From the NCBI GenBank assembly GCA_900542015.1, contig UQLY01000002.1, forward strand, positions 62,001 to 126,000: a stretch of 64,000 bases of DNA, in the 5' to 3' direction. Positions 45,468 to 55,500 of this stretch are shown one piece after another. Position 1 is the stretch's first letter. Every line of letters starts with the position of its first letter. This stretch comes from an uncultured Lachnospiraceae bacterium. Its GTDB lineage: Bacteria > Bacillota > Clostridia > Lachnospirales > Lachnospiraceae. The translations under genes were made by a program, and so were the position numbers. The notes beneath the pieces were generated by a model. That model was not told where the DNA came from. It did not search any database and worked only from the letters and a program-made list of their open reading frames with translations.

Positions 45468-47006
45468 CTATTTCTCTTTCCTTATTTTTTGAGAAGTCTC
45501 TTTGATCAGTTTCTTTGCTTCATCCACCCTGCACAGGTATAACATTATCCCGTATACCGCAAAGGATAAAATTGCAATTCCTCCAGCCAAAACGATTTTG
45601 GCAATCATATTCGCCCCTTCGATCTTCCCTTCCAGAAAATATACCAAAACCCTCATTACCCCATACATCACGCCGGAGGCAGCAAGAATTTTCAAAAGGC
45701 TGATCAGCAAATACCTGATATTTACCTTTTTTATCTTAACCAGCAAAAGTACCAGCATACTTAACGCGGATAGCGAAACGGAAATGCTGGTGGTAAAGGA
45801 CAACTCCCACGCGCCGTTTTGCCCCCAGATAAGGTTAAGCCCCAAATTCATCAAAATGCCCAGTCCTAAGCAGGTTGCAGGAATCCACTCCTCTTTTCTG
45901 GCGAAAAACGCCCTGCAAAGGATATAACTGATACCGATTCCCAGCATACTGTAAGAATAACCGTATAAAATATCCGCTGTCAACAGTGTATCGGAAGCGT
46001 CAAAAGCGCCTCTCTGAAACATAATTTCAATCGCCCACTTACCCAATTGCAAAAAGGCGATTACGATAGGGAACAAAATCAGAGACGTCTGTATCAGCAA
46101 ACTGCTGACATAATCTCCGAAAGCCTTTTCGTCTTTTGTATTATGCCACTCCGACAGCTTGGGATACCCCACAGTCGCCATGGATAAAATAAACACCTCC
46201 GGAAAAATGGAAATCAGAGTAAAAGCATAATTGATAGCAGCGACCGTTCCTTCCGAAAGATTAGAAGCAAAAATCCGGTCGAGCATAACGTCAAACTTGA
46301 TTACATTCGTCCCCAAAAAGGCAATGAGCGAAACCAACAGCAAATTTTTCATTTCGGCGCTGTGAAAAGAAAACTCCTTTGAATGAACAAAACCGTATTT
46401 TCCAGCCACATATGCCGCCAATACCGTAGGCACCAGATACGCAATCAGATAACCGATCCCTAAGTACCATGGATTATTACCGCTTAAAATAACTACAAAA
46501 ATAAAAATCAAATTGGTAATAACCAACTGCAGACCGCCAAAGGAAAAATTGCCTTTTGTATTCAAATAGCCGGTAATCATATAAATAATAAAGATACAGA
46601 CCGCCGCAACAAAAACAAACCGCAGTAAGACGACCGTATATTGTTTTGTGGTGTCGGCAAATCCCATCCCCAGCACGTTGACGATACTCTCTGAAAATAC
46701 AATACAGATAAGAGCCGCCGCCAAAGTAACCGCAACGGTCACATTCAATATGTTGCTTGTAAACCGGTTTCTCTCTTCTCCTTCTTCCATTCCCATTGCA
46801 ATAGGAATATACGCCGTCATAATGCCGCTTGCCAGTCCGGTCACAATCAATACTGCCACCGAATTAGCCATACTATAGGCGTCGCTCATTGCAGAAGCGC
46901 CGTACATATAGGAAATCACGATCTCTCTGACAAATCCCAATATTTTGCTGATTAAAGTTAAAAACGCCAATCCGATTGTGGCTTTTGCTCCTGCCTGATT
47001 TCTCAT
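45468..47006 (-). CDS. MurJ-like lipid flippase
   Basis: 512 residues with about fourteen membrane helices and MurJ features: ISKILGFVREIVISYMYGAS, NSVAVLIVTGLASGIMTAYIP, and the pattern FLGTNVIKFDVMLDRIFAS. MurJ flips lipid II, but copies inside polysaccharide operons may flip other lipid-linked glycans. With Wzx at 35.7 kb and the ABC pair this makes three potential flippases. Overlaps the pglA-like gene by ATGA. Confidence 0.85.
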   Translation of the reverse strand: MRNQAGAKATIGLAFLTLISKILGFVREIVISYMYGASAMSDAYSMANSVAVLIVTGLASGIMTAYIPIAMGMEEGEERNRFTSNILNVTVAVTLAAALICIVFSESIVNVLGMGFADTTKQYTVVLLRFVFVAAVCIFIIYMITGYLNTKGNFSFGGLQLVITNLIFIFVVILSGNNPWYLGIGYLIAYLVPTVLAAYVAGKYGFVHSKEFSFHSAEMKNLLLVSLIAFLGTNVIKFDVMLDRIFASNLSEGTVAAINYAFTLISIFPEVFILSMATVGYPKLSEWHNTKDEKAFGDYVSSLLIQTSLILFPIVIAFLQLGKWAIEIMFQRGAFDASDTLLTADILYGYSYSMLGIGISYILCRAFFARKEEWIPATCLGLGILMNLGLNLIWGQNGAWELSFTTSISVSLSALSMLVLLLVKIKKVNIRYLLISLLKILAASGVMYGVMRVLVYFLEGKIEGANMIAKIVLAGGIAILSFAVYGIMLYLCRVDEAKKLIKETSQKIRKEK

Positions 47007-48085
47007 ATCAATCCCATTCTGTCTATGGTTTCTTTTACAACCTGATCCTTATCAAAGTTTTTTTCCATATGCGCTCTGGATGCACGTCCCATTTGCACCC
47101 GTTCTTCCGGGGACAACGCGCAAAACATCCGCATTTTCTCAAACAGATCCTTACTGTCTTTTACATGAACCAAATATCCGCTTTTCCCGTCTAGGACCGC
47201 TTCACGGCATCCGGCTATGTCGCTTGCAATAATCGGTCTGCCCATAGCGGCGCACTCCAACAGCGTATTGGACATGCCCTCATGATAGGACGGAAGCACG
47301 GTACACATACATTCCTTTATATAGGGCGCCACATCGTCCACCCATCCCACATAATTGACGATTCCCAAGCGTTCCAATTCCGCCACTTTTTCCTGATAGT
47401 CCTCCTCATATCCCCCCAAAATCGTCAGCACAAAATCTTTTCTGACCCGGTACAGTTGTTCCGCCGCTTCAAACAGCTCTCCCACACCCTTTTCCTTCAT
47501 CAGTCTTCCCATAAACAGAAAATTGATCTTCTGTTTTGCAGGATATTCCTGAAAAGAAAATTTCTGAAGATTCACACCGGCTCCGTGCAGAATATATTGA
47601 TTATCCTGTCTGACAATCCGATAGTCCGAAAAAACCCTTGCATTTACGGCATTCTCAAAAAATACAACCTTTGCGTTTTTTAACGCCTTCCTGTACAGCC
47701 TGACAATGTTTCTTTTCAAAAATCCTTCTTTTTGAAACGCCGTCCCCAGCCCCGTAATGTTGGCGGCATAAGGAATTTTTTGCTTTCCCGCCGCCAGCCC
47801 GCAATAAATATTAGGCTTAATCGTATATGTAATCACAAAGTCAGGTCTTATGGATTCTATCGCCCTGGCGCAGGATCTGTACAGACGCAGTTCTTCTACG
47901 GGATTGGTGCCGCGGCGATCCATATCGATTTCTATAACCTTATCAACCATATTCTGTAATTCCCGCACACATTTATCCAGCTTTACGGCGACAAATACTT
48001 CATGGTTCTCCTTGAGCTTTTTTATCAGCTCGCTCCTGAATTTTACCAATCCGACAGACGAATTGGCTGCAATCAAAATCCTCAT
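47003..48085 (-). CDS. PglA-like family 4 glycosyltransferase
   Basis: 360 residues: the start ILIAANSSVGLVKFRSELI, DFVITYTIKPNIYCGLAAG, NITGLGTAFQKEG, FLFMGRLMKEKGVGELFEA and LPSYHEGMSNTLLECAAMGRP. This matches Campylobacter PglA, which adds GalNAc to lipid-linked diacetylbacillosamine. Position directly after pglC/pglD-like genes supports it as the second-sugar transferase. Confidence 0.85.
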   Translation of the reverse strand: MRILIAANSSVGLVKFRSELIKKLKENHEVFVAVKLDKCVRELQNMVDKVIEIDMDRRGTNPVEELRLYRSCARAIESIRPDFVITYTIKPNIYCGLAAGKQKIPYAANITGLGTAFQKEGFLKRNIVRLYRKALKNAKVVFFENAVNARVFSDYRIVRQDNQYILHGAGVNLQKFSFQEYPAKQKINFLFMGRLMKEKGVGELFEAAEQLYRVRKDFVLTILGGYEEDYQEKVAELERLGIVNYVGWVDDVAPYIKECMCTVLPSYHEGMSNTLLECAAMGRPIIASDIAGCREAVLDGKSGYLVHVKDSKDLFEKMRMFCALSPEERVQMGRASRAHMEKNFDKDQVVKETIDRMGLI

Positions 48086-48750
48086 TTACACCCCTCAATA
48101 AGCCGTCCCTTAATTTTTCTTGTAGGAACACCCACATAGGTTCCGCCTTCCTCAATATCTCTTATCACAACGCTGCCGGCGCCGATAATAACCTCTTCCG
48201 CTATTTTCTTTCCCTGTATTACCTGGGTCCCCGTTCCCAGTTCCACACAGTTTCCGATTTTTACCGCTCCCGAAACGTTTACGTTGGGATACAGAGTAAT
48301 AAAAGATCCCAGCGAAGCGTCGTGACCGACCGTACCGTTCCAGTCAATCACATTAAAATTTCCTATTTCCAAATCCACGGAAATGACCGCGCCGGAACAG
48401 ATAATATTTCCTTCCCCGATTACCGCGCTATGAGACATTACGGCATTGGGATCGATCAGATTCGGATAATGCAGCGCCTGATTTTCCGCCAGACGTTCTA
48501 TGATCTTCTTTCTTGTTTTTGCTTTTCCGATGGCGCAGACTACGGATAACGGTTCCTTGTATCCGATCAAATAGTCCGTACCTCCCAGCACGGGATAACC
48601 GTCTATGACTTCTCCCTGCGGATGCCCGTCGTCTATATAACCGATTATATTCCAGGTTTCTTCTTCGGCGTTGATCCTTTCAATCAGCCACTGTACTTCT
48701 CTTCCCAGTCCGCCGGCTCCGATTATCGCAATATCATTGATCACTTTCAT
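48082..48750 (-). CDS. pglD: PglD-like sugar acetyltransferase
   Basis: 222 residues: an N-terminal Rossmann-like half (IAIIGAGGLGREV) and a left-handed beta-helix half (HSAVIGEGNIICSGAV, VGHDASLGSF with the catalytic His, GTQVIQGKKIAEEVIIGAGSVV). PglD acetylates the 4-amino group of UDP-4-amino-6-deoxy-GlcNAc. The ATG at 48750 nearly touches AAGGGG, so a GTG at 48744 could be the true start. It overlaps pglC by 17 bases. Confidence 0.85.
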   Translation of the reverse strand: MKVINDIAIIGAGGLGREVQWLIERINAEEETWNIIGYIDDGHPQGEVIDGYPVLGGTDYLIGYKEPLSVVCAIGKAKTRKKIIERLAENQALHYPNLIDPNAVMSHSAVIGEGNIICSGAVISVDLEIGNFNVIDWNGTVGHDASLGSFITLYPNVNVSGAVKIGNCVELGTGTQVIQGKKIAEEVIIGAGSVVIRDIEEGGTYVGVPTRKIKGRLIEGCK

Positions 48751-49369
48751 TCCCCTTAAATTCTTCCATAGTTACGGAAGTTTCGCTTGTGATGCCCTCT
48801 TTCAAAAGGACTGTTTTAATTGTTTTCAATACAATGCCGCAATCACCCAAAAAGCTTACGGAATCTACGTATTTTACATCCCATTCAAACTTTTCTTCCC
48901 AACTGATGCCGTTTCTTCCGTTTACCTGGGCAAGCCCCGTAAAACCGGGGCGTACTTCATGCCTTCTTTTCTGTCTCTCGTTATACAGCGGCAAATATTT
49001 TACCAATAAGGGACGCGGTCCCACGATGCTCATATCTCCCTTTAAGATATTAAACAGCTCCGGCAGCTCGTCCAGACTGGTACTTCTCAGTTTTTTCCCA
49101 AAACCGGTCAGTCTGTCCTCATCGGGCAGCAGTTTTCCCTGATCGTCTCTGGCGTCGTTCATTGTCCGGAATTTGTACAGGCAAAAAATCTTTCCGTCCT
49201 TTCCCGGACGTTTTTGCCGGAAGATTACCGGGCTCCCCAGTTTTATTCTTACCAGAATCGCCGTTACCGCGAGGACGGGACTTAAGATAATAATTGCCAA
49301 AAGCGATAACACAATATCCGCCGCTCTCTTTATATACTTTTCATATAAGCCGCGTTTCTTATCCGTCAT
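48734..49369 (-). CDS. pglC: PglC-like monotopic phosphoglycosyl transferase
   Basis: 211 residues: one re-entrant membrane helix (RAADIVLSLLAIIILSP), GSPVIFRQKRPGKDG, YKFRTM, the catalytic Asp-Glu dyad in STSLDELPELFNILKGDMS, and VGPRPL. It transfers the sugar phosphate from UDP-sugar to undecaprenyl phosphate. The size is that of minimal PglC-like enzymes, unlike the large one at 1-769. It is the initiating step of the second polymer. Confidence 0.9.
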   Translation of the reverse strand: MTDKKRGLYEKYIKRAADIVLSLLAIIILSPVLAVTAILVRIKLGSPVIFRQKRPGKDGKIFCLYKFRTMNDARDDQGKLLPDEDRLTGFGKKLRSTSLDELPELFNILKGDMSIVGPRPLLVKYLPLYNERQKRRHEVRPGFTGLAQVNGRNGISWEEKFEWDVKYVDSVSFLGDCGIVLKTIKTVLLKEGITSETSVTMEEFKGNESDQ

Positions 49370-49381
49370 ACAATCCCTTAC

Positions 49382-50563
49382 CTACCATAGCGCCCGCACT
49401 ACCCCGCATATTCTGTCAAGATCCTCCGCCGTCAGCTTCGTATCGGAGGGCATGCACACGCCTCTTGCAAAAATCGTGCCGGCAACACTGTTATCAGCGC
49501 CGCTTTCTTCATCCGTTACATACAGATTATCTGTCAGTGATATGAAATCGCAGTCCTGAAATACCGGCTGCAGGTGCAGCGGCTTCCATACGGGTCTGCT
49601 CTCCACGTCGTCCGCCTCCAGCGCAAGCATAATATCTATGGGCTTTACCGGGCAGCCGTCTTCCAGTTGAATCGTCGTCAGCCAACAGTTGCTGCGGGTA
49701 TTTTCCCGAAGGGGCATTAAGGTTACGCCCTCCAGCGTACCGATATGCGCCTGATAGTATTCATAAATAGCCCGTTTCTGTTCGATACGTTTATCCAGGA
49801 CTCTCAACTGTCCTCTGCCAATCCCCGCTACAATATTGCTCATACGGTAATTATATCCGATTTCTTCGTGCTGATACCAGCGTGCCTTTTCTCTCGCCTG
49901 GGTTGCCCAGAAAAGCACCTTCGCCGCCCGCTCCGCCGCATCCGGCGTATTCAGTAAAAGCATACCTCCGCCCGAAGAAGTAATAATCTTATTTCCGTTA
50001 AAACTGATAATCCCATAATCCCCGAAAGTACCGGTATACCTTCCCCGATAGGTGGTTCCCAAACTTTCCGCCGCATCCTCGATTAGGGGCACCCCATATT
50101 TTTTGCAGATTGCAGCAATTTCCTCTATATGGGCGCATAACCCGTACAAATGTACCACTATCACCGCTTTGGGAAGTTTTCCTTTTTTCTCGTAAATCTC
50201 AAACGCCTTTTCCAACGCCTTCGGGTCCATATCCCAGGAATCCCGGTCGCTGTCAATAAATACCGGCACCGCCTTTTCATAGCAGATAGGATTTGCCGTT
50301 GCCGAAAAAGTCAGGGACTGGCAGAATACAATATCTCCTTCTTTTACACCGACGGATTTTAACGCCATGTGAATAGCGGCTGTTCCCGCCGAAAGCGCCA
50401 CTGCCGCTTTCGCTCCCAGCTTTTCTGTCATTTCGTTTTCAAATCCCGTCACATTTTTACCAAGGGGCGCGATCCAGTTGGTATCAAACGCTTCTTTGAT
50501 AAACTGCTGTTCATACCCTTCGTCGCTCATATGCGGCGACGCCAAAAAAATATGCTGTTTCAT
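49382..50563 (-). CDS. pglE: PglE-like PLP aminotransferase
   Basis: 393 residues of the DegT/DnrJ/EryC1/StrS family: NWIAPLGKNVTGFE at the N-terminus, ALSAGTAAIHMAL for phosphate binding, EDAAESLGTTYRG, and the PLP Lys in ISFNGNKIITSSGGG. It likely converts the 4-keto sugar from the dehydratase to the 4-amino sugar on the way to bacillosamine. Confidence 0.9.
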   Translation of the reverse strand: MKQHIFLASPHMSDEGYEQQFIKEAFDTNWIAPLGKNVTGFENEMTEKLGAKAAVALSAGTAAIHMALKSVGVKEGDIVFCQSLTFSATANPICYEKAVPVFIDSDRDSWDMDPKALEKAFEIYEKKGKLPKAVIVVHLYGLCAHIEEIAAICKKYGVPLIEDAAESLGTTYRGRYTGTFGDYGIISFNGNKIITSSGGGMLLLNTPDAAERAAKVLFWATQAREKARWYQHEEIGYNYRMSNIVAGIGRGQLRVLDKRIEQKRAIYEYYQAHIGTLEGVTLMPLRENTRSNCWLTTIQLEDGCPVKPIDIMLALEADDVESRPVWKPLHLQPVFQDCDFISLTDNLYVTDEESGADNSVAGTIFARGVCMPSDTKLTAEDLDRICGVVRALW

Positions 50564-50577
50564 AATATCCTCCGCTC

Positions 50578-52461
50578 TTACTGATCCGTGGCGGGCTTAT
50601 AGGTCGATACGATTTTTTGCACCGCCTGCCTGATGCCGTCCGTATCGTTATCCGCCAGTTTCCTCAGTTCGTCCAACTGTTCCAAAAACTCTTCTTCATC
50701 AAATTCTATGGGTTTGCCGATATGGATCAGGGAATTTTCCGTCTCCTGAAGCCCTTCTTCCGCCATCAGCATTTCTTCATACAGTTTTTCTCCGGGACGC
50801 AGACCGGTAAATTCGATTTTAATGTCTTCGCCGGGTCTGTATCCGGACAATTTAATCAGATTTTTCGCCAGATCCAAAATCTTTACCGGCTCTCCCATAT
50901 CCAGGACAAAAATTTCTCCGCCGCGCGCCATTCCGCCCGCCTGCAGCACCAGAGAAACCGCCTCCGGAATCGTCATAAAATATCTGATAATATCAGGGTG
51001 CGTGACCGTAACCGGTCCTCCCTCCGCAATCTGCTGTTTAAAAAGCGGAATCACGCTTCCATTGCTGCCAAGCACATTGCCGAACCGCACGGCAACAAAC
51101 TCCGTTTGGTACTCCCCGTTCGCAGCGTCTCTCGCCATGGACTGGATTACCATCTCGCACATGCGCTTGCTGGCGCCCATAATATTCGTAGGATTAACCG
51201 CCTTATCCGTAGAGATCAGCACAAACTTCTCGGTGCCGTTCTTAGCCGCCGCCATAGCGGTTTTCAAAGTGCCGAACACATTATTTTTAATCGCCTCGTT
51301 AGGGCTGTCCTCCATCAGCGGTACATGCTTGTGCGCCGCAGCATGATAAACAATCTGGGGTTTATATTTTTCAAAAACGGATGTAATGCGGTGCGTGTTG
51401 CGGACCGAGCCGATCAGCACGACCAAATCCAACTGCGGGTATCTTCTTTTTAACTCCTGCTGGATTTCATAGGCGTTGTTTTCGTATATATCAAAGATAA
51501 TTAACTGTTTTACCTTATATGCGGCAAGCTGTCTGCAAAGCTCGCTTCCGATAGAACCGCCGCCCCCGGTTACCATGACCACCTTTCCGGTCACATAAGC
51601 CGCTACCGTATCCAGATCAAATTTTACCGGCTCGCGCCCCAACAAATCTTCGATCTGCACTTCCCTTAACTTCGAAGCGCTGACTTCTCCGTTGATCAAC
51701 TGATAAATCCCCGGCAAAATCCTCATTTTACATCCGGTCTCATTGCAGATTTCAAGGATCTCCCTGATGGTCTTCTGGCTGGCGGAAGGCATGGCGATTA
51801 CAATTTCATCCACATCATATTTTGCCGCCAGGTACGGAATATCCTCCCTGCCTCCTTCTATTTTAACCCCCCGCATGTATTTTCCAAGTATAGCCATGCT
51901 GTCATCCACCAGACAGCACACATGCTGGTGGGTCAGATAAGCGCTGTTTTGCAATTCCTTCACAATAATCGATCCCGCATCTCCCGCGCCGACTACCATG
52001 ATGTTCTTCATTTCATGGGAAGTCCCCCGCCTCCTCTGCTCCTGCACCGCCCTGACAATGCGGTAAAAGAACCGGATACAGGTTATCATGAAAATCAACG
52101 CAAAGTAGTAGATCACATAATAGCTTCTGGGCATACGATACCCCATCAACTGGGTCCCGGCAAACATAATCAGCGTGGAAATACTGCATGCAGCAATAAT
52201 ATTCACAAGCTCCGCCGAACTGGCAAAATGCCAGACGCTGCGATAAAGCTTGCAAAATACAAAAACAATAATCGTTACCGCCGTATTAAACGCCGTATAA
52301 TATGCCGCCCATTCCAGATATTCCACCGGTATTTCCGCAATGCTGAAATCAAAACGTAAAAAAAGCCCCACAAAAGAAGCCAGTTGTATCATAAAAATAT
52401 CCATCAATACCAATAATACTACTCTGTTCTTTGGTGCAGCTTTTTCAAAAAAACGTTCCAT
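50578..52461 (-). CDS. pglF: PglF-like UDP-GlcNAc 4,6-dehydratase
   Basis: 627 residues. Four membrane helices fill the first ~140, then a CoA-binding-like region (NIMVVGAGDAGSIIVKEL) and the dehydratase core from ~285: VTGGGGSIGSELCRQL, AAHKHVPLMEDSP, STDKAVNPTNIMGASKR with the Met/Lys version of the SDR active site, typical of PglF/FlaA1. It gives UDP-4-keto-6-deoxy-GlcNAc. First gene of the operon, with promoter upstream. Confidence 0.92.
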   Translation of the reverse strand: MERFFEKAAPKNRVVLLVLMDIFMIQLASFVGLFLRFDFSIAEIPVEYLEWAAYYTAFNTAVTIIVFVFCKLYRSVWHFASSAELVNIIAACSISTLIMFAGTQLMGYRMPRSYYVIYYFALIFMITCIRFFYRIVRAVQEQRRRGTSHEMKNIMVVGAGDAGSIIVKELQNSAYLTHQHVCCLVDDSMAILGKYMRGVKIEGGREDIPYLAAKYDVDEIVIAMPSASQKTIREILEICNETGCKMRILPGIYQLINGEVSASKLREVQIEDLLGREPVKFDLDTVAAYVTGKVVMVTGGGGSIGSELCRQLAAYKVKQLIIFDIYENNAYEIQQELKRRYPQLDLVVLIGSVRNTHRITSVFEKYKPQIVYHAAAHKHVPLMEDSPNEAIKNNVFGTLKTAMAAAKNGTEKFVLISTDKAVNPTNIMGASKRMCEMVIQSMARDAANGEYQTEFVAVRFGNVLGSNGSVIPLFKQQIAEGGPVTVTHPDIIRYFMTIPEAVSLVLQAGGMARGGEIFVLDMGEPVKILDLAKNLIKLSGYRPGEDIKIEFTGLRPGEKLYEEMLMAEEGLQETENSLIHIGKPIEFDEEEFLEQLDELRKLADNDTDGIRQAVQKIVSTYKPATDQ

Positions 52462-52528
52462 TACGCTAAACCCTCAAATTCACAATCAATTTACAATTCC
52501 GATTAAACATTGACATAATAACTATTTG

Positions 52529-52557
52529 ATTATACCATATATCCTCATCTATTGCAA
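52529..52557 (-). promoter_or_regulatory. SigmaA promoter of the pglF operon
   Basis: TTGCAA (52552-52557), 17-base spacer, TATAAT (52529-52534), about 70 bases before the ATG at 52461. Good match; presumably reads 19 genes down to 31909. Confidence 0.75.
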
Positions 52558-52595
52558 AGAACCGGAAGTGCCAAAACAGCCGGCAATGCCGTCCG

Positions 52596-55500
52596 TTACA
52601 CTATCCACAGGGAAGGTTCATCCGCAGCCTTCGGCGAATAATCATATTTTACCAAAGACAAATTAGGGTTATAATACGGATCTCCTGCTAAAAGTTCTTC
52701 TTTCCATTGCGTCTGGAACCGTTTTACTTCCGACACAAAACGCGCTCTCTTTTCCGGCTCTTCGTCATCCCCGCGGCTTTTGGATTCATAATGATACAGT
52801 TTTGCATAAGGCGTAAAGACAATAAGGTACTCCGCCTTTCTGATTCTCATGCAAAGATCCACATCATTAAATGCCACTTCATATTTCTCATCAAATCCGC
52901 CGATTTCGTCAAATACATCTTTTCTGATCATCATACATGCGGCTGTAACGCAGCTGACATTCTGGGTAAAAGTAGCCCTGCCGAAATATCCCGGATCGTT
53001 TCCGGCTATTCCCTTCATGCAATGACCGGCAACGCCTCCTACGCCCAAAAAGACGCCCGCATGCTGTAACGTACCGTCAGGATAGAAGAGTTTGACGCCT
53101 ACCGCGCCCACTTCCGGTCTCTGGGCATACATCAGCATTTCCTGTATCCAGTCTTCCGTTATAATCTCCACGTCATTGTTCAACAGGATCAGGTACTCTC
53201 CCTTCGCATATCCCGCTCCGAAATTATTGATTGCAGCATAATTAAAAGGACCTTCCCAGCTTACGACCCTCACATTGGAATGTTCTTTTTGAATCTGATC
53301 ATAATACTCAAAAATTTCCCGGCTGCTGCTGTTGTTTTCCACAACGATAATCTCGAAATTTTTGTAAGTTGTTTTTGCAAACACAGAATCCAGGCATTTG
53401 CCAAGGTCCGCTTTATGCTCATAATTAGGTATCAAAATGCTGACCAGGGGCGTTTTTTCCAAATCATATTTAATCCGGTAAGTGGAAATAATCTCCGAAT
53501 TTTCCACCGTACCCTTCAGCCCTACTCTCTGAAGATGCTCCGATAACGCTTTCCTTGCCGAAGTAATACAATAATCTTTGGCATGAATGTTCATCGCCAC
53601 CGACGCAGGATGCGCCCTCCAATAATACAGCACCTTGGGAATATGGACAATCCGTTTCGCCTGTTCCGTCAGCCGCAGAATCATGTCATAATCCTGACTC
53701 CCGTCAAAATTTCTGCGGAACCCGCCCACTTTTTCATAGAGTTCTCTTGAAAATACCGACAGGTGGCAGATATAATTATTGCTTCTTAAGGTATCCGGCG
53801 CAAAATCGGGCTTATAATGAGGATTAAAAGCATCGTTGATCGTAACATGAAACGTATTTTCATCCGAATACAAAAAATCCGCCTTTTTCTCCTGAATCAT
53901 CCGCATATTTTCATACAGCGCCGACGGATGCAGAAAATCATCATGGTCAAAGAGTACGAGATAGTCCCCTCCCGCCATCTCCAGACAGGCGTTGGTATTA
54001 TCCGCAATTCCCATGTTTTTCTTTAATTTTTTATATTTAATGCGTTTATCGTAATAACGGTATTCCTTACAGATATCCTTTACATATCTGTGCTGCCGGT
54101 CGCTTCCGTCCGCAAGGCAAAGTTCCAAATTCTCATAGGTCTGATACAGGACGGATTCGATCATTTTACGCAGGTACAGTTCCGGCGTGTTATAAAGAGG
54201 CACGACAACGCTGAATTTCTTGGGGTCTGCAAAACTTTCCTTTCTCTGTTTTTCCAATTCTTCCATATCGCAGGTCACGGAAATCTCGTCATAAATGTGG
54301 AAAGAACGTTTTGCGATACGCTCTTTCGCATTAAAATCACGCATCTTTCCGGGTCCCATGGTAACAAATCGTTTGATTCCCCGCAAAAAGCACTTAAAGG
54401 CGTAGTGTCTCCTGAAAAAGGCTCTGAGCCCCGCTCCCGCGATTCTTACCGGTTTGGTAATTTTCCAGCAGAAACTTCCCTCTATCTCATGGAACGAAGA
54501 TTCAGCAAGATAAAGCCTGTGATTGAGATCCGCAACGGTCTGCTCCGCCTGCGCCGCCCTCTGCATTTGTGCAGGCAGCTCCACAAGCGCCCTTTCGCTC
54601 AATTCATTCATTGCGCTTTGCGCCTCATCGCATGCTATGCTTTTGCGATCCGCCTCCAGTTTGATTCTTTCCACGGACTCGCGGGAAACGGATTCCTTTA
54701 CCAGATACAGGTCAATCCGCTTCGTTCCCGGTCTGAGTTCCTTCAGATAAATCCTCGGATCATCTTCCATAAAAAGAAGCATATGTTCCCCAAGCCTAAA
54801 CGCGTCGCTTTGTATCTCCGGCTCATAGTCATAATCCGCTTTCCCTATGATCTTATGAAAATTCACAATACAGCTATAATCAGAAGGATCAATACGCACT
54901 CCTTTGACGTCCCCGCCAATGCCTATAGAGTATTTCCTCTCCCCGCAGTTTTCTTCACAGGGAAAGCACCGGATGGAATCCTGCTCAGAATAGCCGTTTC
55001 CACGGTCAAAATAGACCTGTATTCTTTTTTCCTCCTGTACCCGGTCGCAATATTCGGATATCTCTCCCAACGATACCGCGCTCTTTGCTATGCCGGCATA
55101 CATATTCCTGATCGGCACAATGCCGCTTATGATATAGTTCTGGAAACATTGTTCCATCTGCAGATAAGCTTCCTGCTCCTTTTGCGTAATGCCGAAAATC
55201 TGATAAAAACCGATTTCCTTCAGCGCTTCTCTCTTTGCCGTAGCATATACATAATAAAAAATCGTCCGGAAAATAATAAAGTTGACCGGAACCGGAAAGT
55301 CAAAAGTCCATTCATAATCAATGACATTCCATCGGTCCCCGTCTATAATAATATTCCCCACAACCATATCAATATTGCTGATATCCGCTGCCGTCAGCTC
55401 CTGATTGATAAAAAAACTGCCGAAAATGTACTCAAATTCATCCGTGACAACAAACTTTTTGTTACCGTTTGCCTTCCTGATGGTCTCCACGTACCGGCGA

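Noticed and set aside
52570..52595. Short hairpin CGGCATTGCCG as a terminator after the twin glycosyltransferase
   Set aside because: Stem of only about four pairs and a weak T tail; not enough to call.
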